Positions 57,670 to 64,000 of a stretch of 64,000 nucleotides of DNA are shown here, piece after piece. A program made the translations under genes and the position numbers. The stretch comes from Candidatus Aegiribacteria sp. (GTDB lineage Bacteria; Fermentibacterota; Fermentibacteria; Fermentibacterales; JCC-6), in contig WTBT01000001.1 of NCBI GenBank assembly GCA_013138965.1, forward strand, positions 1-64,000. Reading direction: 5' to 3'. The notes beneath the pieces were generated by a model, which saw nothing but the letters and a program-made list of their open reading frames with translations, had not been told where the DNA came from and ran no database searches. Each line of letters opens with the position of its first letter. Position 1 is the stretch's first letter.

Positions 57670-59328
57670 TTACTGAGCCATCGCTCCGAACACCGGGATC
57701 GCCTGTCCGATGAACGCAGACATTTCCGTACCCGAAACCCTGAAATGTTTGTTCATGCCACCACCGGTGAAATCAACTTCCACTTTCAGCCAGACGGGTG
57801 AAGCATCGATAGGCTGCACGTCAAGGCCGGACATGCCCAGCGCCATGTTCACGTACCCCGGAATATTGATAAGCATCGCCATCTCGGATGAGCTGGAAAA
57901 GTTCTGCATCTCCGGCATTGCTCCGGCAGTCTCGCCCTGATACGTTCCAGCAATCAGGCTCGATACCGTTGCGGGTTCAGTGGCCATTTCCACATAGAGA
58001 ATTCCATCATGAACGGTCATCCAGGCTGTCCAGGCTACACTTTCGGCCATGGGAACACTGTCTGTCACAGTATCCGGCTGCATGGCTGTCATGTCCATGT
58101 TCATACCGAATGTTACCCATTCCAGGCCTTCGTAATCGGCATACTGAACATCTGTAAAGGTCAGCCCCGCCATATCCATGAACTCCGATATCATGGAGAA
58201 CTGAAAATCGTAGGCTTCCTTGACATCTTCGAGTGATGTGCCCTCAGGCATTTCGTAGACAGCTACGATATGCATCGGGTTATCGGCATCGATCATCATG
58301 GACATCGCCGCATTACTTGCAGCTTCCACCCAGAATGCAACCATGCTCTGTGGAACATCACCCAGATTCATCGCGTCAAAGACAGCGGTTATCAGAGCGG
58401 TACTGGTTGATGGATCAAGGCTGACCCTTCCAGCCATAACGTTACCTGCAGGGATCAGGCCGGTAAGATCTTCGATTTCAACAGGGATTACGTACTCATC
58501 AAGTGATGACCCCGGAACGAACTCAATGGAAGAGGTTCCTGTAATGTACTCCGACTCAAACGAAAGTACGCAGTCTATCGATTTCGTTTCAGTCAGCACA
58601 AGACCGATGGCATCGAAATAAACACCCATTACGTTCTGCATGAGTTCCATATCCATACCAGCGTTGTCACTCATTCCGGCAAGTATCTGCGGTTCCATCA
58701 TCGCGAGCTGGCCTGCCAGCATGGGACCGAAAGACCCGACATTCGCGTACATGTAGAAGCTGCCGTCAGGTATGCCCGCCAGATTTGACGGAAGGTTTCC
58801 ATCAATGTTCTCCAGCATGTTCTTAAGCCCCGCTCTGCTGCCGGCTCCGAGAAGCAGCCCATCCGCGAAGCAGAAGTATATATTTCCGAAATCAACGGCT
58901 ATCATGCTGACATCGTGACCCTCAAGCTGTTCCGCTGGTTCCGGGGTAATTCCGATATAGTTCCAGAAGGTATCCGGATCCGTTACCGTCAGAGCAGCTC
59001 CTATGCTCTGTGGCATCATGCTCTCCATGAAGAACACCATCTTACCGTCGATATCAACACCCAGCCTGTTTTCCACTTCGGACATGTCCGCGCAATCAAG
59101 AGCGGATAAAATCCACCCTGAGAGAGCGCTTTCGCCCAGAAGAGCTATGCCTGAAGCGTAACCGTCAATTGATGAAATAATGACTGCGGGGTTTACTACG
59201 GCTATGAAAAAGAGAGTAGTCTCAGGGAGTACATCAAGAGGTGACGCTGTAGCCCCCTCCTCCGGTTGTGCTCCGCATGCGGTTATCAGAACCACAATTA
59301 AAACAGATAACAGTGTAATTGCTTTCAC
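57670..59328 (-). CDS. lipoprotein, unknown function (DUF3352-like layout)
   Basis: A 552-residue lipoprotein (signal VLIVVLITACG, lipobox ITAC, Cys at 18). The mature part begins with LDVLPETTLFFIAVVNPA and has repeated structural segments with ADNPMHIVAVYEM and FGNIYFCFADGLLLGAG, reminiscent of DUF3352-type proteins. It is acidic, Met-rich in places and likely exposed to the periplasm. It is monocistronic and faces pth tail-to-tail. Confidence in the gene is high, in the family low. Confidence 0.7.
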   Translation of the reverse strand: MKAITLLSVLIVVLITACGAQPEEGATASPLDVLPETTLFFIAVVNPAVIISSIDGYASGIALLGESALSGWILSALDCADMSEVENRLGVDIDGKMVFFMESMMPQSIGAALTVTDPDTFWNYIGITPEPAEQLEGHDVSMIAVDFGNIYFCFADGLLLGAGSRAGLKNMLENIDGNLPSNLAGIPDGSFYMYANVGSFGPMLAGQLAMMEPQILAGMSDNAGMDMELMQNVMGVYFDAIGLVLTETKSIDCVLSFESEYITGTSSIEFVPGSSLDEYVIPVEIEDLTGLIPAGNVMAGRVSLDPSTSTALITAVFDAMNLGDVPQSMVAFWVEAASNAAMSMMIDADNPMHIVAVYEMPEGTSLEDVKEAYDFQFSMISEFMDMAGLTFTDVQYADYEGLEWVTFGMNMDMTAMQPDTVTDSVPMAESVAWTAWMTVHDGILYVEMATEPATVSSLIAGTYQGETAGAMPEMQNFSSSSEMAMLINIPGYVNMALGMSGLDVQPIDASPVWLKVEVDFTGGGMNKHFRVSGTEMSAFIGQAIPVFGAMAQ

Positions 59329-59471
59329 GATTCCTCCTAACTGAAACCATTACGAACAACGTACCTGCAATGTTGACACATAATATTATACACGATTCCT
59401 GAAATATGCCAAAAAATGAAGACATTCATGATTTTTTCCGGGTTTCCAAATCATATTCGCGCAGTTAGAAT

Positions 59472-60299
59472 ATGGCTATGAAAAACGAACCGGATCTTTT
59501 TTCCAGTACGGTGTGCAACGGTGAACAAAGCAGAATTCTTTATCTGGACACCGAGACAACCGGTGTAGACACTGAAACAGCACATGTATGTGAAATAGCC
59601 TTCCTTCTCAGTACCTACGAAGGCTTTATCAGAAATCCACAGAAGGATGTCAGAATTCAGGAACTGATACTTCCCCCGGAACCTGTGCCTCCGGAAGCTT
59701 CAGCAGTTCATCACATAACCAACGGTATGCTGGCTGGAAAACCCGCTCTGGAAGATGTTTCAGAAAGAATCAGCGATATTGTAAGCAAAGCTGACTATAT
59801 CTCCGCACATAATGCACCCTACGATCTGGCCATATTAAAAAGGCAGCTCCCGGACATTTTCGGTGAAATAGCAGATGGGATGAAACTCGACTCACTGAGG
59901 CTCGCAAGACACATATGGCCCTCCATACCTTCCCACTCCCTCCAGTCCCTCAGGTACCGATTCAACCTGGATGCTGAAATCACCGGTGACGCGCACAGGG
60001 CAATGTTCGATACCGAACTGGTCCGATCCCTTATTGAGTACATCCTTCGGATGAATCTTGTATCTCCTGACAGCTGGGCGGATCTTGTAAAGTATACGCA
60101 GTCAGCGCTTGAGGTTCTGACATTCTCCTTTGGCAAATATCGTGGAAAACTGGTAGAGGATATTGCCGCGCAGGATACGGATTACATCAGATGGCTTCTC
60201 AGGCAGGAATGGGTTCCCGCTGATTACCCGGATCTTTACCACACTCTGCTTGGCAAGAAATGTGGAAAGGGGAAAAAACATGAACCTTCTACTCAATGA
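59472..60299 (+). CDS. DEDDh 3'-5' exonuclease with C-terminal domain
   Basis: A 275-residue DnaQ-fold exonuclease: YLDTETTGVDT (ExoI, D and E), SAHNAPYDLAIL (ExoII) and HRAMFDTELV (ExoIII, H-x4-D). The C-terminal 60 residues (FGKYRGKLVEDIAAQDTDYI) form the small domain seen in exonuclease X-like and DUF3820 proteins. It is expected to degrade or repair single DNA strands. Its last 20 nt overlap the murA start in another frame. Confidence 0.85.
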   Translation: MAMKNEPDLFSSTVCNGEQSRILYLDTETTGVDTETAHVCEIAFLLSTYEGFIRNPQKDVRIQELILPPEPVPPEASAVHHITNGMLAGKPALEDVSERISDIVSKADYISAHNAPYDLAILKRQLPDIFGEIADGMKLDSLRLARHIWPSIPSHSLQSLRYRFNLDAEITGDAHRAMFDTELVRSLIEYILRMNLVSPDSWADLVKYTQSALEVLTFSFGKYRGKLVEDIAAQDTDYIRWLLRQEWVPADYPDLYHTLLGKKCGKGKKHEPSTQ

Positions 60300-61578
60300 T
60301 GTCTATGTAGTCGAAGGTGGACACCCGCTTTCCGGAATCCTGCAGCCCTGCGGCAGCAAGAACGCTGCGTTACCCATTCTAGCAGCCTGCCTTCTAACTG
60401 ACAGTGATGTCACGCTGCATAACATTCCTGATATCCGGGATGTAAGAACGATGATTTCGCTTCTTACGAGTGTCGGCGTTTCAGTCACCCGGCTGGGCAG
60501 CAGCTCTATACGTCTGAACGCGTCCAACATCAATCCGGATAGCATCGATACGTCAGCCTGTATGGAGATCAGGGCTTCAATTCTTCTCGCGGGGCCTCTT
60601 ACGGCAAGAGCAGGGCGTGTTAAGCTGCCTCCTCCTGGAGGAGATATTATAGGCAGACGAAGACTCGATACCCATTTTCTCGCCCTTGAACAGATGGGAG
60701 CGGCTGTAGGTTTTTCAGGCAGGATGCTCTCCTTTTCAACAGAGGGGCTTATCGGCAAATCCATTTTTCTTGATGAACCTTCGGTTACGGCCACCGAGAA
60801 CGCAATAATGGCCGCTGTGCTTGCTGACGGAGATACGGTGATCTATAATGCTGCCTGCGAGCCAAACGTTCAGGATCTTGCCAACATGCTTATCTCGATG
60901 GGAGCAAAGATAACCGGCATTGGAACCAACCGGATATGCATCGCGGGATCAGACACTCTCCTCCGCGGCACTGAACATACCATCACGCCTGATCATATCG
61001 AGATAGGAAGTTTTATCGGACTGGCAGCATGCTGTGGCGGAGTGGTTCGGATACCGGATGTACCATCGAATATCGTAAAGCCGACTATGAACGGCTTTTC
61101 AAAATTGGGCATTTCAATCGAGTCCGATGGGAAATATCTTGTAATTGACGGCACTCGGGAACTTGTGGTTCAGCCTGATCGCGGCGGCTCGATACCAACC
61201 GTATACGATGCTCCATGGCCGGGATTCTCTCCTGATCTTACAAGTACGGCAGTAGTAGTCGCTACCCAGGCAAGCGGAACAGCGCTGATTTTTGAGAAGA
61301 TGTTCGAGAGCAGGCTGTTCTTCGTAGATAAACTGGTTGCGATGGGCGCTGGAATAATACAGTGTGACCCTCACAGAGTGGTTGTCTCGGGACCTTCAAA
61401 ACTGCATGGAACAGATGTGATCAGCCCGGATATAAGGGCGGGGATGGCTCTTCTAACGGCCGCCTTATGTGCGGACGGCACCAGCGTTATCCGAAACGTC
61501 CGCCAGATTGAACGAGGTTACGAAAACCTTCTCGACAGATTAAGGAATCTCGGCGCACGTATAACCAGGGAACCTTGA
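60280..61578 (+). CDS. murA: UDP-N-acetylglucosamine 1-carboxyvinyltransferase
   Basis: A 432-residue MurA that transfers enolpyruvyl from PEP to UDP-GlcNAc, the first committed step of peptidoglycan synthesis. GSKNAALPILAAC contains the conserved Lys. The active-site loop reads PPPGGDIIGRRRLDTH: the Cys115 equivalent is Asp122. PEP-bound Cys is the fosfomycin target, and Asp at this site is known in naturally fosfomycin-insensitive MurA (Mycobacterium, Chlamydia, Borrelia). The start is placed at ATG 60280 behind GGAAAGGGG; the frame is open upstream inside the exonuclease gene. Length is normal. Confidence 0.94.
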   Translation: MNLLLNDVYVVEGGHPLSGILQPCGSKNAALPILAACLLTDSDVTLHNIPDIRDVRTMISLLTSVGVSVTRLGSSSIRLNASNINPDSIDTSACMEIRASILLAGPLTARAGRVKLPPPGGDIIGRRRLDTHFLALEQMGAAVGFSGRMLSFSTEGLIGKSIFLDEPSVTATENAIMAAVLADGDTVIYNAACEPNVQDLANMLISMGAKITGIGTNRICIAGSDTLLRGTEHTITPDHIEIGSFIGLAACCGGVVRIPDVPSNIVKPTMNGFSKLGISIESDGKYLVIDGTRELVVQPDRGGSIPTVYDAPWPGFSPDLTSTAVVVATQASGTALIFEKMFESRLFFVDKLVAMGAGIIQCDPHRVVVSGPSKLHGTDVISPDIRAGMALLTAALCADGTSVIRNVRQIERGYENLLDRLRNLGARITREP

Positions 61579-61639
61579 AGTAGCACTATTATTAAACACA
61601 GCATCGGTATTAATAACCTCTAATCTGGAGCGGCACATT

Positions 61640-62548
61640 ATGAAGATTCCCGCAGTTCTTGCGACAATCGCTGTTTTACTGGCTTCATGCGGGAACAATC
61701 CCGCGGAGCCGGAGCAATGGCCCGACGGCGCTTACCTCTACCTGGCCAGCATGCACCCTGATACGGCCCTTTCATGGTCTCCGGGTGGAAGTATCCTTCT
61801 ATTCTGTTCGTATACGTACTCCTCTTACTGCATTCTGGGTTTTGACGGCCTGGCCAATCCCGTCCCCATCGCTGCCTCCGATATCAACGAATCTTCCGGA
61901 CCCAATGGCTGCTGGAGCGGTGAGCAGGGATTGATTGTCTATACAGCCTACAATACCGACTCGACCTCAATTGTAAGAACCGTACCCGGAAATCTTGGAC
62001 CTCTGCTTGAGGTCGTAAACGATGGAAAGAATCACCTGCATCCCACCTGGACACCCGAGGAAGATTCCCTCCTTCTGTGTACATATGAAAACGGCTACTG
62101 GGGACTATGGAAAACCGAGTATCACGAAGATACTCTTCTTACTCCTTCTGAGTTCTTCGCGCCCCAGTACGACTGCCTGCGCCCCTCCTATTCCCCGGAT
62201 GGTCAATGGATCCTTTTCGAGCGTTCTTATGGCAGTCATTCGGATATCTGGATCATAAAACCCGACGGCTCCGGCCCGTACGCGGTGATCGAGGATTCAT
62301 ACGATAACATCCATCCATGCTGGGGTTCTGAAAACGACTGGTTCGCCTTTGCTTCAAACAGATCAGGCAACTACGAAGTATGGATCAGCAACCTTGACGG
62401 CTCCAGTATTGTAAAGGTAACTGATGATCCCGCGGATGATGTTTACCCTGCATGGAACCCTGGACATGGCTGGTTCTCTTTCTCTTCGAACAGAATTAGC
62501 GGAAATTCGAATTACGATATTTTCACTATAGATGCTCCTGCCTATTAG
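61640..62548 (+). CDS. lipoprotein with TolB-like beta-propeller repeats
   Basis: A 302-residue lipoprotein (signal ending VLLASCG, lipobox LASC) carrying WD40-like PD40 repeats: LSWSPGGSILLF, PTWTPEEDSLLLC, PSYSPDGQWILFE, PCWGSENDWFAFASNRSG and PAWNPGHGWFSFSSNR. The pattern matches TolB-type propellers that contact envelope proteins. It lies 61 bases after murA. Confidence 0.8.
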   Translation: MKIPAVLATIAVLLASCGNNPAEPEQWPDGAYLYLASMHPDTALSWSPGGSILLFCSYTYSSYCILGFDGLANPVPIAASDINESSGPNGCWSGEQGLIVYTAYNTDSTSIVRTVPGNLGPLLEVVNDGKNHLHPTWTPEEDSLLLCTYENGYWGLWKTEYHEDTLLTPSEFFAPQYDCLRPSYSPDGQWILFERSYGSHSDIWIIKPDGSGPYAVIEDSYDNIHPCWGSENDWFAFASNRSGNYEVWISNLDGSSIVKVTDDPADDVYPAWNPGHGWFSFSSNRISGNSNYDIFTIDAPAY

Positions 62549-62577
62549 TTAGCCGGGGTAGTAGATAGGGACTAGAT

Positions 62578-62642
62578 AGGGACGTACCACATTTGTTCAA
62601 CTTACTCATTATATGTAAGTTGAACAAATGTGGTACGTCCCT
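62578..62642. repeat. perfect long palindrome, family C
   Basis: Arms 62579-62605 and 62615-62641 are perfectly complementary over 27 bases, with one further outer A-T pair and a 9-base AT-rich loop. The arm begins GGGACGTACCACATTTGTTC. Two direct repeats of TAGATAGGGAC precede it. It is not followed by a T-run. It may be a REP/MITE-like element, inserted beside the terminator of two convergent genes. Confidence 0.85.
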
Positions 62643-62663
62643 GGCATATGCAGCAGATACAGG

Positions 62664-62692
62664 AAGACCCCCCGGCGCTGCCGGGGGGTCTT
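62664..62692. terminator. bidirectional terminator-like hairpin
   Basis: AAGACCCCCCGG (62664-62675) pairs perfectly with CCGGGGGGTCTT (62681-62692) around CGCTG. It lies between convergent genes ending at 62548 and 62712. T-tracts are short on both sides. Confidence 0.65.
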
Positions 62693-62711
62693 CACATATC
62701 TCAGCCTGTTT

Positions 62712-63764
62712 CTAGCTGTTCAGCATGGTCTCTATTACGGCCATCAGGCCTGTAACAAAGCCGGGGTCGCCGGGATTAAGACCCGTACCGAGCCCTTCGC
62801 TTGTACATGTGAACCACGCGAACCTGAAGTACTGATTGGCGAAGGCCAGCGCAGCGGCCGTACCCTTCAGCTGAAGGTTGGATACTACTTCATATCCTTC
62901 GTAGATCTGGCCATAGCCGAAGGTATAATCGGTGTTCAGATTATCAAGCGCCCAGGCAGCTACACAGCCCAGAAGGGCATCTCCATTCTCGCCCCTGATG
63001 TCCTGCAGCATGCAGCAACCGGCAAGGGCGTCATAGAAGAGCTGTCCTGTTGCGGTGGCTGTCTGAAGGAATACGCGATAATCGTAGTTGACCTGTTCAT
63101 CAACACTGATCCATGTGTAGTAGGTATCGCCTCCGATATCCATCTCTGCCAGAGGAACGTTCAGGTAAACCCAGCCTCCGGCAATGCTGTCTACGTCTGC
63201 ACCAAGCGTGGTGTAACTGTTGACAGCTACGAACATCGTCATTACACCGCTATTAAGGGGCTGGAAGCGGAATGGCATGGGGATATCATTCCCCGGGCCA
63301 ACTATGGCATATATCTGGTCCCCGACCCATACTATACCCGAATCAGCGGTCTGCTGGAGTATCGGGTTCAGCACACTGCCGGGCAGATCAGGATGCAGAC
63401 ACTCGAAGTTTGTCCACATGGTATCCTGAACCTGTGATTCGCTGTATCCGGCCAACGGATAGTATCCGATCTGGTGCTGAATCGCCATGTAGAAGTACTC
63501 GTCCGCGATTCTCCAATAGTCCGGCAGGTACAGTGATGCCCAGCCGGCTCCAACAAAGGCTTCAGGCTTCGACGGATCCATATCGATGGCATCCAGGAAG
63601 TAATCAAGCGCCGTCTGGAAGTTCTCGTCGTTATAGGAATCCCAGCCCAGCTGAATATATCCCTGATATCCCAGGACATCCGGAATATCCGTGGGAAGTT
63701 GATCTCCACAACCGCCAAGCAGTACGAGGGAGCCCAGGATTGCTATTGTTACTATTTTTTTCAT
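62712..63764 (-). CDS. TPR-like lipoprotein, unknown function
   Basis: A 350-residue lipoprotein (lipobox LGGC, Cys at 19). The region after the lipobox has TPR-like helices (GYIQLGWDSYNDENFQTALD, then DMDPSKPEAFVGAGWAS). The rest has mixed strands without recognised motifs. It follows the sorting-domain gene by 13 bases on the same strand, with AAGGAGGGAG before the ATG. Confidence 0.75.
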   Translation of the reverse strand: MKKIVTIAILGSLVLLGGCGDQLPTDIPDVLGYQGYIQLGWDSYNDENFQTALDYFLDAIDMDPSKPEAFVGAGWASLYLPDYWRIADEYFYMAIQHQIGYYPLAGYSESQVQDTMWTNFECLHPDLPGSVLNPILQQTADSGIVWVGDQIYAIVGPGNDIPMPFRFQPLNSGVMTMFVAVNSYTTLGADVDSIAGGWVYLNVPLAEMDIGGDTYYTWISVDEQVNYDYRVFLQTATATGQLFYDALAGCCMLQDIRGENGDALLGCVAAWALDNLNTDYTFGYGQIYEGYEVVSNLQLKGTAAALAFANQYFRFAWFTCTSEGLGTGLNPGDPGFVTGLMAVIETMLNS

Positions 63765-63777
63765 TTCTCCCTCCTTC

Positions 63778-64000
63778 CTACTCTATCCGGAGCATTTTTT
63801 GTGTAACAGTCTCTCCGCATGCCTGCAGCCGGCAGAAGTACACTCCCGCGCCCACTGCATTACCGGTTTCGTCAAGTCCGTCCCACATGAGTGTATGTTC
63901 AGCAGCCTGCATCTCAGTATCGTTAAGAGTTCTGACCGCTCGGCCGCTCATATCGTAGATAGTTACGCTAACACGTCCCGCGGATGGCAGAGAGAAGTTT
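63778..64000 (-). CDS. 3' end of a sorting-domain protein (truncated)
   Basis: The visible 74 codons encode the end of a FlgD-like / Por-type C-terminal domain: VSVTIYDMSGRAVRTL, then MWDGLDETGNAVGAGVYFCR and KMLRIE before TAG. In FCB bacteria such domains direct secretion and surface attachment. The gene continues beyond the right edge. It is the first visible gene of an operon with the TPR-like lipoprotein. Confidence 0.8.
   Translation of the reverse strand, partial: NFSLPSAGRVSVTIYDMSGRAVRTLNDTEMQAAEHTLMWDGLDETGNAVGAGVYFCRLQACGETVTQKMLRIE

Noticed and set aside
62578-62642. Long palindrome as a terminator
   Set aside because: It has no T-tract and a separate GC-rich hairpin at 62664-62692 fits that role better.

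Overview
The window is a chromosomal stretch of an uncultured-type bacterium. Outer-membrane beta-barrel proteins, many lipoproteins, FlgD/Por-like C-terminal sorting domains, 2-oxoacid:ferredoxin oxidoreductase and ATP-type PEP carboxykinase suggest an anaerobic, diderm member of the Fibrobacteres-Chlorobi-Bacteroidetes (FCB) neighbourhood, possibly a Fermentibacteria-like candidate phylum. The phylum is inferred from gene style only; a 16S search would settle it. TGA, TAG and TAA all serve as stops, so the standard bacterial code applies.

Layout. Positions 1-5370 hold a complete 16S - tRNA-Ile(GAT) - tRNA-Ala(TGC) - 23S operon on the minus strand, with long leader/trailer processing stems around both rRNAs and putative tandem promoters. 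Positions 5617-12424 carry a degenerate PAS/kinase-like sensor with a small membrane protein, a PAP2 phosphatase-hydrolase fusion and a cobalamin-type radical SAM protein. Positions 12.5-13.5 kb hold a gene remnant, tRNA-Lys and tRNA-Glu. Positions 14-30 kb (mostly minus) hold a class III cyclase-ATPase-TPR protein, then an operon with an M1 peptidase-beta-barrel fusion and the AmmeMemoRadiSam genes, then (plus) rtcB and (minus) a second, tandem-domain cyclase resembling animal soluble adenylyl cyclase. Positions 30-41.6 kb hold exported proteins, a broken FG-GAP gene, a cyclic-nucleotide-binding MscS channel, thiL, mtnP, rlmN, a cobalamin adenosyltransferase and a Tat-exported phosphatase. 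Positions 41.6-54.2 kb are core metabolism and transport: glnA, pckA, an MFS transporter, korDABC, a cyclic 2,3-diphosphoglycerate synthetase-like GTPase and a Na/Pi cotransporter. Positions 54.5-61.6 kb hold a UbiA-family prenyltransferase, ispE, tRNA-Gln, rplY, pth, a DEDDh exonuclease and murA. The right edge holds lipoproteins and the 3' end of a sorting-domain protein.

How the parts may connect. Two class III cyclases and a CNBD-MscS channel suggest cyclic-nucleotide signalling, although no cAMP receptor transcription factor is visible. The AmmeMemoRadiSam operon pairs a cytosolic radical SAM enzyme with a tiny Tat-signal protein and a lipoprotein fusing the Memo and AMMECR1 modules, which suggests an envelope-directed maturation or modification activity. 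korDABC, pckA and glnA point to reductive or fermentative central carbon flow coupled to nitrogen assimilation.

Other structure. At least three kinds of intergenic palindromic repeat are present and no transposase gene is seen. One of them overlaps the stop codons of three different genes. Two genes have no ATG, GTG or TTG that would include their conserved N-termini and probably start at CTG. One FG-GAP gene is split by an in-frame TGA.
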